Origin: Halomonas gemina
Lineage (GTDB): Bacteria; Pseudomonadota; Gammaproteobacteria; Pseudomonadales; Halomonadaceae
DNA length: 64,000 bases
NCBI RefSeq assembly: GCF_023554995.1
Contig: NZ_JAMJPK010000004.1
Location: 186,001 to 250,000, forward strand
Direction: 5' to 3'
Part shown: positions 17,281-27,100 of the stretch, one piece after another
How the letters are laid out: each line of letters begins with the position of its first letter
How positions within the stretch are numbered: position 1 is the stretch's first letter
Made by a program: the position numbers and the translations under genes
Notes under the pieces: generated by a model
Seen by the model: the letters and a program-made list of their open reading frames with translations, nothing else
Databases searched by the model: none
What the model was told of the DNA's origin: nothing

Positions 17281-18450
17281 ATGAAAATCGTCGTCGATGC
17301 CAACGTGCCCGCCGCAGCGACCTGCTTCGGGGAACTGGGCGAGGTGGTCCGCCTGCCGGGGCGGGAGATCGATGCCGCCGCGCTGCGCGAGGCCGACGCC
17401 CTGGTGGTGCGCTCCATCACCCGGGTCGACGAGGCGCTGCTGGCTCATGCCGAGCGGCTGCGCTTCCTGGGAACCTGCACCATCGGCACCGACCACGTGG
17501 ACGAGCGGGCCCTGGCCGAGCGCGGCGTCGCCTTCGCCAGCGCCCCGGGCTGCAACGCCGAGGCGGTGGTGGACTACGTGCTGGGCAGCCTGGCGACCCT
17601 GGCCGAGCGACAGGACTGGCGGCTGGCCGAACGCCGCGTCGGCATCGTCGGCGTGGGCAACGTGGGCGGCCGGCTGCTCGAGCGTCTCTCGGCGATGGGC
17701 ATCGACTGCCTGGCCTGCGATCCGCCCCGCGTGGAGGCGGAAGGTACCGAGGGAGAAGGGCTGACCGGCTTCGTCGACCTGGATGTCCTGATCGACGAGT
17801 GCGATGTGCTCTGCCTGCATACCCCCCTGGTGACCACGGGGCCCCACCCGACGTACCACCTGCTCGATGCCCGGCGCATCGCGGCCCTGGCCCCGGGCAG
17901 CGTACTGCTCAACGCCGGACGCGGCGACTGCGTGGATGGCCAGGCGCTGCGACAGCGGCTGGCCGGACAGGGCGATATCACCGCAGTGCTCGATGTCTGG
18001 GAGCGCGAGCCCGCCATCGACAGCGCCCTGGCGGATCTCGCCGCCATCGCCACGCCGCATGTCGCCGGCTACAGCCTGGACGGCAAGCTGCGCGGCACCC
18101 AGCGGATCTATCGTGCCCTGGCCCGGCATGTCGGCCTGCCGGCGCGCCTGACGCTGGCCGACCTCGCGCCTCCGCCGCCCGTCACACGTCTCGTCCTGGA
18201 CGTCGGCCTCGGCCCCGAGGAGGCGCTGCGCCTATGCCTGCGCGCCGTGTATGACGTGCGGCGTGACCACGACAGCCTGCACCGCGAGGCCCGCCGCCAG
18301 GGTATGGCAAAGGGCTTCGACGCCTGCCGAGCGGCCTACCCATTGCGCCGTGAGTTCGCGACCCTCGACATCGAGCTTCGCGAGGGGGCGCAGGGTGTCG
18401 CGCCGCTGCTGAGAGGTGCGGGCTTCCCGGTTGCCACCGCTACTGCCTGA
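17281..18450 (+). CDS. pdxB: Erythronate-4-phosphate dehydrogenase PdxB
   Basis: PdxB oxidises 4-phosphoerythronate to 2-oxo-3-hydroxy-4-phosphobutanoate in the DXP-dependent pyridoxal phosphate pathway. The 389-residue product has the D-2-hydroxyacid dehydrogenase layout: GTCTIGTDHVD-type segment near 61-71, NAD-binding GIVGVGNVGGRL near 121, the catalytic arginine in LLNAGRGDCVDG near 211, the Glu in DVWEREP and the histidine in TPHVAGYS near 260, then the PdxB-specific dimerisation domain (about 290-389). GGGAG lies six bases before ATG 17281. Confidence 0.95.
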   Translation: MKIVVDANVPAAATCFGELGEVVRLPGREIDAAALREADALVVRSITRVDEALLAHAERLRFLGTCTIGTDHVDERALAERGVAFASAPGCNAEAVVDYVLGSLATLAERQDWRLAERRVGIVGVGNVGGRLLERLSAMGIDCLACDPPRVEAEGTEGEGLTGFVDLDVLIDECDVLCLHTPLVTTGPHPTYHLLDARRIAALAPGSVLLNAGRGDCVDGQALRQRLAGQGDITAVLDVWEREPAIDSALADLAAIATPHVAGYSLDGKLRGTQRIYRALARHVGLPARLTLADLAPPPPVTRLVLDVGLGPEEALRLCLRAVYDVRRDHDSLHREARRQGMAKGFDACRAAYPLRREFATLDIELREGAQGVAPLLRGAGFPVATATA

Positions 18451-18471
18451 CGCCGATGGGACGGTAAACGA

Positions 18472-18501
18472 CAGCGGGCCCGCCAGTTGGCGGGCCCGCT
18501 G
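18472..18501. terminator. Hairpin between pdxB and htpX
   Basis: A 13-bp perfect stem (CAGCGGGCCCGCC / GGCGGGCCCGCTG) with an AGTT loop follows the pdxB stop. It lacks a T run, so it could be a terminator or a 3'-end stabiliser. Confidence 0.6.
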
Positions 18502-18600
18502 CATATGGGGAAAAGTGTCACTGCCGGTAGGACGCTTGCTTGGGGGCGCGGATACGGCCTGTGCAGAGCGCAGCGGCGGGCAGCCCGCCGCGGATCGCCG

Positions 18601-19500
18601 TTACTGGCGGTAGGCAGCCTCCTTGAGGGCGCGGATACGATCATCCAGCGGCGGGTGGCTGGCGAAGAGCCGCTCCATCAGCGACTTGGTCTGGCCCTTG
18701 GTGATGGCCATGGCGCGCAGGGTGTCCGGCATCTGGTCGGGCATCTCGGTCTCGGCCTTGAGCCGCGCCAGGGCGTTGATCATGGCCCCGCTGCCGGCGA
18801 GCTGCGCGCCGGCGCTGTCCGCACGATACTCCCGGAAGCGCGAGAACCAGGCGACGATGGCCGAGGCGATCAGCCCGAAGACGATCTCGGCGACGATCAC
18901 CACCGCGAAGTAGCCCATGAAGCCCAGGCCCCCCTCGCCGTCGCGCCGCAGGAAGCTATCCACGAGCTGAGCCACCACGCGGGCGAAGAACATCACAAAG
19001 GTATTGAGCACGCCCTGGATCAGCGCCAGGGTGACCATGTCGCCGTTGGCCACGTGGCCGATCTCGTGGGCCAGCACCGCGCGCACCTCCTCGGGCCGCA
19101 TGCGGTTGAGCAGGCCGGCGGAGACCGCCACCAGGGCGTCGTCCTTGTTCCAACCGGTGGCGAAGGCGTTGGACTGCTGTGCCGGGAAGATGCCCACCTC
19201 GGGGGTCTTGATGCCGGCGTCGCGGGCCAGCTCTGCCACGGTATCGACCAGCCACTTCTCGGTGGCGTTGGACGGGGATTCGATGATCACGGTGCCGGTG
19301 CTGCGCTTGGCCATCCACTTGGAGATGAACAGCGAGATCATCGAGCCGGCCATGCCGAAGATGAAGCAGAAGATCAGCAGGGCGTTGAAGTTCATGCCCT
19401 GTTCGGTCAGGTAGCCCTCCACTCCCAGCAGGCGCAGGGTGATGCTGGCCACCACGATCACGGCCAGGTTGGTGCCCAGGAAGAGCAGGATTCTCATCAT
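18601..19500 (-). CDS. htpX: Membrane zinc protease HtpX
   Basis: HtpX is an inner-membrane M48 metalloprotease that helps FtsH clear misfolded membrane proteins, usually induced by envelope stress. The 299-residue product begins with two membrane helices (about 2-24 and 38-60), then the catalytic [10 protein letters not shown] (145-154), two further membrane helices (about 157-215) and the downstream Glu in [11 protein letters not shown]. The tandem ATGs at 19500 and 19497 are alternative starts; GGAG lies 10 bases before the first. Confidence 0.95.
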   Translation of the reverse strand: MMRILLFLGTNLAVIVVASITLRLLGVEGYLTEQGMNFNALLIFCFIFGMAGSMISLFISKWMAKRSTGTVIIESPSNATEKWLVDTVAELARDAGIKTPEVGIFPAQQSNAFATGWNKDDALVAVSAGLLNRMRPEEVRAVLAHEIGHVANGDMVTLALIQGVLNTFVMFFARVVAQLVDSFLRRDGEGGLGFMGYFAVVIVAEIVFGLIASAIVAWFSRFREYRADSAGAQLAGSGAMINALARLKAETEMPDQMPDTLRAMAITKGQTKSLMERLFASHPPLDDRIRALKEAAYRQ

Positions 19501-19620
19501 TGCCGGAAATCTCCAGTCGTCGGGAAGGGGGCGCCGCGCTCAGCGGCCTGCACAAGCTGTTGCTTAGATACGCGCTTGCCCGCCGGGTTTCAAGCGGCGG
19601 GCAGAAGGGCATGCCCCGGC

Positions 19621-20850
19621 CTACTGGCGGTAGCGCGACAGGAAGCGGGCGAAGCGGTCCAGGGCATCCTCGAGCTGGTCGGCCCAGGGCAGGGTGACGA
19701 TGCGCACATGGTCGGGGTCCGGCCAGTTGAAGGCCGTGCCCTGCACCAGCAGAATCTTCTCCTGCAGCAGCAGGTCGAGCACCAGCTGCTGGTCGTCGCG
19801 GATGTTGAACACCTTGGGGTCGAGCCGCGGGAAGGCGTAGAGGGCCCCCTTGGGCCGGGTACAGCTGACCCCGGGGATGGCATTGAGCTTCTCGACGGTG
19901 ATGTCACGCTGGGCGAGCAGGCGCCCGCCGGGCAGGATCAGGTCGTTGATCGACTGGTAGCCGCCCAGCGCCGTCTGGATGGCGTGCTGGGCCGGTACGT
20001 TGGCGCACAGGCGCATCGAGGCCAGCATGGTCAACCCCTGGATGAAGTCGGCCGCGCGCTGCTTGGCAATGTGGCCCGAGAGGATCATCCAGCCCGAACG
20101 GAAGCCGGCGCAGCGATAGCTCTTGGAGAGCCCGTTCATGGTCACCACCAGCTGGTCCTCGCCGGCCAGCGCCCCGGTGGAGACGTGCTCGACCCCGTCG
20201 TAGAGGATCTTGTCGTAGATTTCGTCGGAAAAGACCACCAGGTCGTGTTCCCGGGCGATCTCCAGCAGCTCGCGCACCACCGCCGGCGGGTAGACGGCCC
20301 CGGTGGGGTTGTTGGGGTTGATGATCACGATCGCCCGGGTGTGGGCGGTGACCTTGGCGCGGATGTCGGCCATGTCCGGTGCCCAGTCGGCCTGCTCGTC
20401 GCACAGGTAGTGCACGGCATGGCCGCCCGAGAGGTTGGCTGCCGCGGTCCACAGCGGGTAGTCCGGGGCCGGGATCAGCACCTCGTCGCCGTCGTTGAGC
20501 AGTGCCTGCATGGCCATCACGATCAGCTCGGAGACGCCGTTGCCGATGTAGATGTCCTCGATGCCGACGCCGGGAATCTCCTTGCGCTGGCACTCCTGCA
20601 TGATCGCCTTGCGCGCCGAGTAGAGCCCCTTGGAGTCGCAGTAGCCCTGGGCGGTGGGCAGGTTGCGCATCACGTCCTGGAGGATCTCCTCCGGTGCCTC
20701 GAAACCGAAGGGGGCGGGGTTGCCGATGTTGAGCTTGAGGACGCGCTGGCCTTCCTCTTCCAGCCGCTTGGCGTGCTCGAGCACCGGGCCGCGGATGTCG
20801 TAGCAGACGTTCTCGAGCTTGTGCGATTTCCTGATCGGGGGAGTGTCCAT
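19621..20850 (-). CDS. alaA: Glutamate-pyruvate aminotransferase AlaA
   Basis: AlaA makes alanine from pyruvate and glutamate, with PLP. The 409-residue product matches the enteric enzyme along its whole length (KLENVCYDIRGPVL, LNIGNPAPFGF, GYCDSKGLYSARKA, INPNNPTGAVY, NGLSKSYRCAGFR with PLP lysine Lys243, LASMRLCANVPAQHAIQTALGG). ATG 20850 gives the conserved start; the frame continues to a TTG at 20886, and the ribosome site is weak for both, so the start is less certain than the identity. Confidence 0.94.
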   Translation of the reverse strand: MDTPPIRKSHKLENVCYDIRGPVLEHAKRLEEEGQRVLKLNIGNPAPFGFEAPEEILQDVMRNLPTAQGYCDSKGLYSARKAIMQECQRKEIPGVGIEDIYIGNGVSELIVMAMQALLNDGDEVLIPAPDYPLWTAAANLSGGHAVHYLCDEQADWAPDMADIRAKVTAHTRAIVIINPNNPTGAVYPPAVVRELLEIAREHDLVVFSDEIYDKILYDGVEHVSTGALAGEDQLVVTMNGLSKSYRCAGFRSGWMILSGHIAKQRAADFIQGLTMLASMRLCANVPAQHAIQTALGGYQSINDLILPGGRLLAQRDITVEKLNAIPGVSCTRPKGALYAFPRLDPKVFNIRDDQQLVLDLLLQEKILLVQGTAFNWPDPDHVRIVTLPWADQLEDALDRFARFLSRYRQ

Positions 20851-20966
20851 ATCGTTCGGTGTCCAGTTTCCAGGGGTTATCCCCAATGCTTGCGTGTGGT
20901 CGGGGCTGACCCGGCGAAAGGTCTTTCTTCATCCTCTTCGACCTGTCCCCGGCGCCCCTGAGCCTG

Positions 20967-21932
20967 TCATGTCAGTTCGTTATTATGCTGCCCATGGAAA
21001 TTATGCGGCTCCGCCGCGGGCGCCGGCGGAATGTCCGCCGGTGTCTCCAGGGTCAACCGGCCCAGCTTGCCATCACGCAGCTCGTGGAGCAGCACCTCGG
21101 CGCCGCGGTGCAGGTCAACCTCGCCACCGGCACGCAGGCCGCCGCGTTTGGCGGCGATCTCGGCGAGGATCGCATGGCCGTCGAAGCCGGCCAGCGCGAG
21201 CAGGTCGACCCGTACCGGGCCGTCGGCCTCGACCCGGTCGGCCTCGGGGTGGGGGGCGTACTCGGGCAGGGCCTTGAGCTTGTAGCGCGCCTTGAGGGCG
21301 TCGGGATAGCGCCTGGCCAGCTCGGCGGCGGCGACAACGGCGACCTCCACGTAGTCGATGGCGGTGTCACGGATGGCACCACTGGCGGCCAGGCGGTGGG
21401 CGCTGGCCTGGTCCTCGATCTTGGGCCACAGCACGCCGGGGGTATCGATCAGCGCCACGCGGCCGCCGATGCGCACCTTCTGCTGGCGCTTGGTCACCGC
21501 CGGCTCGTTGCCGGTCTTGGCGATGGTGCGCCCGGCCAGGCCGTTGATCAGGGTCGACTTGCCCACGTTGGGAATGCCCATGATCATCACCCGCACGTCG
21601 CGGTCGGCGCGCACCTGGCCGGCCAGCTCATGGCACAGCCTGGGGATGCGCCTGAGCTCCCTGGCCTGGGTGGTGGTCACCGCCAGGGCCCGCATGTCGT
21701 CCTGAGCGTCGAAGAAGCTGACCCACTCGCGGGTCCGCTCCGGGTCGGCGAGGTCGGCCCGCGAGAGGACCTTCAACACCGGCTTGTGGCGGGTCAGCTC
21801 GGCCAACATGGGGTTGGCGCTGGAGTAGGGCAGGCGGGCGTCGAGCACCTCGATCACCACGTCGATTTCCGGCAGCGCCTCGAGGATCTGCCGGCGCGCC
21901 TTGTTCATGTGTCCCGGGTACCAGCCGAGCAT
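20967..21932 (-). CDS. ylqF: Circularly permuted ribosome-biogenesis GTPase YlqF/RbgA
   Basis: RbgA-type GTPases help mature the large ribosomal subunit. The 321-residue product has the permuted motif order: G4 first (SRAD, 57-60), then G1 GIPNVGKS (119-126), G2 Thr147 and G3 DTPG (163-166), followed by a C-terminal ANTAR-like RNA-binding domain. The N-terminal WYPGHMNKARR is diagnostic. The G4 box reads SRAD rather than NKxD, which would be expected to weaken guanine selectivity. AGGAGAG precedes ATG 21932. Confidence 0.92.
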   Translation of the reverse strand: MLGWYPGHMNKARRQILEALPEIDVVIEVLDARLPYSSANPMLAELTRHKPVLKVLSRADLADPERTREWVSFFDAQDDMRALAVTTTQARELRRIPRLCHELAGQVRADRDVRVMIMGIPNVGKSTLINGLAGRTIAKTGNEPAVTKRQQKVRIGGRVALIDTPGVLWPKIEDQASAHRLAASGAIRDTAIDYVEVAVVAAAELARRYPDALKARYKLKALPEYAPHPEADRVEADGPVRVDLLALAGFDGHAILAEIAAKRGGLRAGGEVDLHRGAEVLLHELRDGKLGRLTLETPADIPPAPAAEPHNFHGQHNNELT

Positions 21933-21963
21933 CGAGCCTCTCCTGCATGCGCATCAATGGAAA

Positions 21964-21993
21964 CGGCCGCCCATCATAGCAGATGGGCGGCCG
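21964..21993 (-). terminator. Terminator after msrB
   Basis: A 12-bp stem (CGGCCGCCCATC / GATGGGCGGCCG) with a six-base loop is followed on the minus strand by TTTCC. It lies between msrB and ylqF, both leftward. Confidence 0.75.
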
Positions 21994-22022
21994 CATCAGG
22001 GGAGGGCGGTGACGGGCCGGAG

Positions 22023-22424
22023 CTACTCCCCGGCGTGGAACTGGATTGCCACCGAATTGATGCAGTAGCGCAGCCCGGTGGTCTCCGGCGGACCATCGGG
22101 AAAGACATGCCCGAGATGGGCATCGCAGCGCGCGCAGGTCACCTCGGTGCGCTGCATGCCGTGGCTGGTGTCGGTCTGCTCTGCCACGCAGCTCTGCGTG
22201 AAGGGTCGGTCGAAGCTGGGCCAGCCGCAGCCGGCTTCGAACTTGTGCTCATTCTCGAACAGCGGGGCGTTGCAGCAGACACAGTGGTAGATGCCGTGTT
22301 CGTCACTCACGTGGTAGTGGCCGCTGAAGGGCGGCTCGGTGCCTTTCTCGCGGGTGACACGGTACTGCTCGGGCGTCAGCTGCTGCTGCCATTCGGCTTC
22401 GCTCTTCTGGATCTTGCTGCGCAT
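22023..22424 (-). CDS. msrB: Peptide-methionine (R)-S-oxide reductase MsrB
   Basis: MsrB repairs the R form of methionine sulfoxide in oxidised proteins. The 133-residue cytosolic protein (no signal peptide) has the two zinc-binding CxxC pairs (Cys48/Cys51 and Cys97/Cys100), the substrate pocket GCGWPSFD and the catalytic cysteine in RYCINS (Cys121). AAGGAGAGAGG lies just before ATG 22424, and a terminator follows the stop. Confidence 0.96.
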   Translation of the reverse strand: MRSKIQKSEAEWQQQLTPEQYRVTREKGTEPPFSGHYHVSDEHGIYHCVCCNAPLFENEHKFEAGCGWPSFDRPFTQSCVAEQTDTSHGMQRTEVTCARCDAHLGHVFPDGPPETTGLRYCINSVAIQFHAGE

Positions 22425-22555
22425 GGCCTCTCTCCTTGTCTTGGCGCCGGGGCGGGCCCGGGGCTTGTCACTTCCATTCTGACATCAACACGGGTGGGTG
22501 TTTCCAGTCGCGGGACCGCATCGGTCACGGGTTATCAACGCCGGGCGAGACCCGC

Positions 22556-22584
22556 TTGACAGCTTCCCGGGGGCTGGGTAATAT
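22556..22584 (+). promoter_or_regulatory. Sigma-70 promoter of the Glu/Gly tRNA operon
   Basis: TTGACA (22556-22561), a 17-base spacer and TAATAT (22579-22584), followed by a GC-rich discriminator (TCGCCGCACC) typical of stringently controlled stable-RNA promoters. The first tRNA starts 31 bases after the -10 box. Confidence 0.85.
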
Positions 22585-22614
22585 TCGCCGCACCTCGACG
22601 AGGCGAGACATTGC

Positions 22615-22690
22615 GTCCCATTCGTCTAGTGGTCCAGGACACCGCCCTTTCACGGCGGTAACAGGGGTTCGAACCCCCTATGGGACGCCA
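22615..22690 (+). tRNA. tRNA-Glu (anticodon TTC), copy 1
   Basis: A 76-base gene starting GTCCCAT, anticodon loop CTTTCAC, T-arm GGGGTTCGAACCCCC, encoded CCA at 22688-22690. First member of a three-fold Glu-Gly array. Confidence 0.97.
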
Positions 22691-22713
22691 CTCGACTCAT
22701 CAGGTACCGGAGT

Positions 22714-22788
22714 GCGGGAATAGCTCAGTGGTAGAGCATCGCCTTGCCAAGGCGAGGGTCGCGAGTTCGAATCTCGTTTCCCGCTCCA
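22714..22788 (+). tRNA. tRNA-Gly (anticodon GCC), copy 1
   Basis: A 75-base gene starting GCGGGAA, anticodon loop TTGCCAA, T-arm with GTTCGAATC, encoded CCA. It lies 23 bases after tRNA-Glu copy 1. Confidence 0.97.
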
Positions 22789-22806
22789 AGCTCAAAAGGC
22801 TTTTGC

Positions 22807-22882
22807 GTCCCATTCGTCTAGTGGTCCAGGACACCGCCCTTTCACGGCGGTAACAGGGGTTCGAACCCCCTATGGGACGCCA
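22807..22882 (+). tRNA. tRNA-Glu (anticodon TTC), copy 2
   Basis: Identical to copy 1 (76 bases, encoded CCA). The repeat unit period from copy 1 is 192 bases. Confidence 0.97.
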
Positions 22883-22908
22883 CTTCCGGTATTGGCAGTG
22901 CGAGACCT

Positions 22909-22983
22909 GCGGGAATAGCTCAGTGGTAGAGCATCGCCTTGCCAAGGCGAGGGTCGCGAGTTCGAATCTCGTTTCCCGCTCCA
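22909..22983 (+). tRNA. tRNA-Gly (anticodon GCC), copy 2
   Basis: Identical to copy 1 of the Gly gene, 75 bases with encoded CCA. Confidence 0.97.
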
Positions 22984-23001
22984 AGCTTAAACAGCTTATG
23001 C

Positions 23002-23077
23002 GTCCCATTCGTCTAGTGGCCTAGGACACCGCCCTTTCACGGCGGTAACAGGGGTTCGAACCCCCTATGGGACGCCA
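23002..23077 (+). tRNA. tRNA-Glu (anticodon TTC), copy 3
   Basis: As copies 1 and 2 except in the D-arm, where GGCCTAGGAC replaces GGTCCAGGAC. The anticodon and T-arm are unchanged. Confidence 0.97.
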
Positions 23078-23103
23078 CATCGCTCGAATGTTACCCCTTC
23101 CAA

Positions 23104-23178
23104 GCGGGAATAGCTCAGTGGTAGAGCATCGCCTTGCCAAGGCGAGGGTCGCGAGTTCGAATCTCGTTTCCCGCTCCA
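23104..23178 (+). tRNA. tRNA-Gly (anticodon GCC), copy 3
   Basis: Identical to the other Gly copies. Its last 22 bases (23157-23178) recur at 23251-23272. Confidence 0.97.
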
Positions 23179-23250
23179 GTTTCTAAATACCGTTGTTGGC
23201 CAAGGCTCACGTCACGATCCGATGCGTCGGCCCAGCTGACGGCAGCCCCG

Positions 23251-23272
23251 TCGAATCTCGTTTCCCGCTCCA
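23251..23272 (+). repeat. Orphan 22-bp tRNA-Gly 3' end (att-like scar)
   Basis: A perfect copy of the last 22 bases of tRNA-Gly, CCA included, lies 94 bases after the end of copy 3's equivalent segment with no tRNA body attached. This is the pattern left by an integrase that targets a tRNA 3' end after loss of the element. A partial array duplication is the alternative. Confidence 0.7.
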
Positions 23273-23331
23273 TTCGTTTTTCTCGCCTTCAGTCCGTCTG
23301 GCGGTTCGCGCCATCGCTCCAGGTGGGTGAA

Positions 23332-23898
23332 TCAGTATGCCCAGACCATGGCCATCAGCACGCCCCACGCCAGCACGCCGGCCGCCATGATGGTATAGGT
23401 CGCCGACTGGGCCACCATGTCGTCATCCCCGCGTCGGCACAGCCCCTGCAGGCCGTGGTAGATCAGGCTGCACGAGATACCCAGTGCCACCAGTACGGCC
23501 AGAGCGTTGAGCAGCAGGCTGGGGATGAACAGCACCAGCGAGGCGCTCCACAGCGGCAGCGGGGCCATGGCAGCCAGCAGATAGGCATCGTGGTAGTCGA
23601 TCGACAGCTCCTCCTGGCCGTTGACCACCGCGTGGATCAGCCAGCCCATGACGAAGAAGGTCAGCAGCTCGGCCAGGAAGAGGATGGTGGTGATGAAGCG
23701 CCAGGGGCGTTCGGCGAAGCCGGCGACGAAGTCATCACCGTAGTGGGTGCCGGCATAGTAGAGCATCAGCGGGGGGAGCAGTGACATCGGCAGCACCACC
23801 AGCCAGGCCAGGGCCGGGATCGGGATGCGCCGCTGCTGGAGCTCCTTCCAGCCCGCAGTGCGCGAGAAGGGCAGGCGAAAGAGGGTCGTGGCATTCAT
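23332..23898 (-). CDS. Yip1-family inner-membrane protein
   Basis: The 188-residue protein has about five hydrophobic helices (roughly 27-47, 66-90, 105-125, 128-150 and 166-186) and the LFRLPFSRTAGWKEL start seen in bacterial Yip1-domain proteins. No function is established for these. GAGGTG lies before ATG 23898. It is divergent from a MarR regulator, with a palindrome between them, so it may be in that regulon. Confidence 0.75.
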   Translation of the reverse strand: MNATTLFRLPFSRTAGWKELQQRRIPIPALAWLVVLPMSLLPPLMLYYAGTHYGDDFVAGFAERPWRFITTILFLAELLTFFVMGWLIHAVVNGQEELSIDYHDAYLLAAMAPLPLWSASLVLFIPSLLLNALAVLVALGISCSLIYHGLQGLCRRGDDDMVAQSATYTIMAAGVLAWGVLMAMVWAY

Positions 23899-23929
23899 GG
23901 GGCACCTCGTGGGCCGATTCGATGTTTTG

Positions 23930-23944
23930 TATCATGTTATGATA
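23930..23944. promoter_or_regulatory. Palindromic operator candidate for the MarR regulator
   Basis: TATCATGTTATGATA has perfect six-base arms around GTT and sits in an AT-rich 87-base gap between two divergent genes, 42 bases before the MarR start. Size and position fit MarR autoregulation. Confidence 0.5.
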
Positions 23945-23985
23945 TTAATTAGTCGTCGTGCCCTTTCCTGTCAAGGAGCTCCTCC

Positions 23986-24417
23986 ATGCCCCGTCTTTCC
24001 GAGTCGTGTCCCGAGTCCCTGTCCAAGCAGGACTTCGAGCGTCTGTCGCACTTCCGTTATCGGCTGCGCTGCTTCCTGCGCCAGAGCGAGGACATCTGCC
24101 GTGACCATGGTCTCACCCCCCTGCAGTACCAGCTGCTGCTGCACCTGAAGGGCTTCGCGGGGCGCGAGTGGGCAAGCGTGGGTGAACTGGCCGAGCGGCT
24201 GCAGGCCAAGCACCACGGCACCGTGGCGCTGGTCGGGCGCTGCGAGGAGGCCGGCCTGGTGGAGCGCCGGCCCGGGCGGGCGGATCGTCGCCGCATGGAG
24301 GTGCACCTGCTGGCCAGGGGGGCCGACCTGGCCGAGCGCATCGCGGCCCTGCATCAGCCCGAACTTCGCCACCTGCAGGAGGAGTTCTCGCTGCCGGGCT
24401 GGGAGAGCGAACCTTGA
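23986..24417 (+). CDS. MarR-family transcriptional regulator
   Basis: The 143-residue protein has the MarR winged-helix layout: HFRYRLRCFLRQSEDIC (helix 1), LTPLQYQLLLHLKG, ASVGELAERLQAKHHGTVALVGRCEEAGLVERRPGRADRRRMEVHLLARG (recognition helix and wing with the DRR signature), then C-terminal dimer helices. It is likely to bind the 23930-23944 palindrome. AAGGAG lies ahead of ATG 23986. The ABC exporter genes follow 69 bases downstream and may be its targets; the ligand is unknown. Confidence 0.88.
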   Translation: MPRLSESCPESLSKQDFERLSHFRYRLRCFLRQSEDICRDHGLTPLQYQLLLHLKGFAGREWASVGELAERLQAKHHGTVALVGRCEEAGLVERRPGRADRRRMEVHLLARGADLAERIAALHQPELRHLQEEFSLPGWESEP

Positions 24418-24486
24418 AGTTTGCCGTGCCATCCCCATCTCACCGGGTTCTCGCGATGACTTCCATTTCTCTCTGACGGAACGCAC

Positions 24487-25445
<959 letters not shown>

Positions 25446-25449
<4 letters not shown>

Positions 25450-26219
25450 ACTCGACCCAGATCGCCATCGCCCTCTGGACCCTGGTGCACAAGGAGGTCA
25501 AGCGCTTCACGCGGATCTGGCCGCAGACCCTGCTGCCGCCGTCGATCACCATGACCATGTACTTCATCATCTTCGGCAACCTGATCGGCTCGCGGATCGG
25601 CGAGATGGATGGCTACAGCTACATGGACTTCATCGTCCCGGGGCTGATCATGATGGCGGTGATCACCAACAGCTACTCCAACGTGGCCTCCAGCTTCTTC
25701 TCGAACAAGTTCCAGCGCTCCATCGAGGAGATGATGGTCTCGCCGATGCCCAACTGGGTGATCCTCACCGGCTTCGTGCTGGGTGGCATGGCCCGTGGCC
25801 TCGGCGTGGGGCTGATCGTCACCCTGGTGTCGCTGTTCTTCACCCGGCTCGAGGTGGCGCACCCGCTGCTGACGGTCTTCGTGGTGGTGCTCACCGCGGC
25901 GCTGTTCGCCATCGGCGGCTTCATCAACGCCCTGCTGGGCAAGAAGTTCGACGACATCTCCATCGTGCCGACCTTCGTGCTCACGCCGCTGACCTACCTC
26001 GGCGGGGTCTTCTACTCCATCTCGCTGCTGCCGGCCTTCTGGCAGGGCGTATCGATGCTCAATCCCATCCTCTACATGGTCAACGTCTTCCGCTACGGCT
26101 TCCTCGGAGTCTCGGACATCCCTGTGGGCTGGGCGCTGGCCGCCATCCTGGCCTTCATCACCGGACTCTTCGGTGTGGCGCTGTGGATGCTGGAGCACGG
26201 CAAGGGCATCAGGAGCTGA
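25446..26219 (+). CDS. yadH: ABC-2 type permease (YadH type)
   Basis: The 257-residue membrane subunit has six predicted helices and the ABC-2 signature region (EEMMVSPMPNWVILTGFVLGG, then LTYLGGVFYSISLLP). It pairs with the overlapping ATPase gene to form an exporter like E. coli YadGH, whose substrate is not established. The next gene, queF, starts one base after its stop, so the three genes are probably co-transcribed although queF is functionally unrelated. Confidence 0.92.
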
Positions 26220-26220
26220 C

Positions 26221-27057
26221 ATGTCACACCACCGTACCGACACCCTCGCGCATGCGCCCCTGGGGCGCGAGGCCGCCTACCCGGAGCACTACGATGCCGG
26301 GCTGCTCTTCTCCATTCCCCGCGCCGCCAACCGCGCCCCTCTGGGCATCGAGGAGGGCGCCTTGCCCTTCGTCGGCGAGGACGAGTGGCACGCCTTCGAG
26401 GTTTCCTGGCTCAACGAGAAGGGTAAGCCTCGGGTCGCCGTGGCGCGCTTTCGCCTGCCGGCGGACTCACCCAACCTGATCGAGTCGAAGTCCTGGAAGC
26501 TCTACCTCAATGGCCTCAACCAGACTCGTTTCGAGAGCCGCGAGCGAGTGATCGACACCCTGGTGAGCGATCTCTCCCATGCCGCCGGCGCCGCGGTCTC
26601 CGTCGAGCTGTTCGACGTCGACGACGAGGCGCTGTCGCCGCGCCGGCTGCCGGGAGAGTGCCTGGACGACCTGGACATCGAGGTTGCGGACTACACCCCT
26701 AGCGCCGAGCACCTGAGGGTGGGCGAGGAGGTCGTCGAAGAGACGCTGTATTCGCATCTGCTCAAGTCGAACTGCCCGGTCACCGGCCAGCCCGACTGGG
26801 GCAGCGTGCTGATCCGCTACCGGGGGCCGCGACTCGATCGCGAGGGGCTCCTGCACTACCTGATCGGCTTTCGCCAGCACCAGGACTTCCACGAGCACTG
26901 CGTGGAACACATCTTCATGGACCTGATGGCCCGCGCCCGCCCGGAGCGACTGCTCGTGCTGGCGCGCTATGTGCGCCGCGGCGGGCTCGATATCAGCCCC
27001 TGGCGGGCCACCCCCGGCGAGCGCCCGCCCGAGCCGCTGCGGCTGGCGCGCCAGTAG
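26221..27057 (+). CDS. queF: NADPH-dependent preQ0 reductase QueF (type II)
   Basis: QueF reduces the nitrile of 7-cyano-7-deazaguanine to the amine preQ1 in queuosine synthesis. The 278-residue product is the bimodular long form. It has the QueF motif ESKSWKLY (88-95) in the first half and the catalytic pair in SNCPVTGQPDWG (Cys185, Asp192) in the second. The DFHEHCVEHIF stretch also fits the family. Confidence 0.96.
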   Translation: MSHHRTDTLAHAPLGREAAYPEHYDAGLLFSIPRAANRAPLGIEEGALPFVGEDEWHAFEVSWLNEKGKPRVAVARFRLPADSPNLIESKSWKLYLNGLNQTRFESRERVIDTLVSDLSHAAGAAVSVELFDVDDEALSPRRLPGECLDDLDIEVADYTPSAEHLRVGEEVVEETLYSHLLKSNCPVTGQPDWGSVLIRYRGPRLDREGLLHYLIGFRQHQDFHEHCVEHIFMDLMARARPERLLVLARYVRRGGLDISPWRATPGERPPEPLRLARQ

Positions 27058-27100
27058 TCGCTTGGGTAGAGTGCCGACAGAACCTGAACAGGAGAACAAC

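Noticed and set aside
18487-20961. An 824-codon plus-strand frame opposite htpX and alaA.
   Set aside because: Both minus-strand genes are unambiguous; the plus frame has no family signature.
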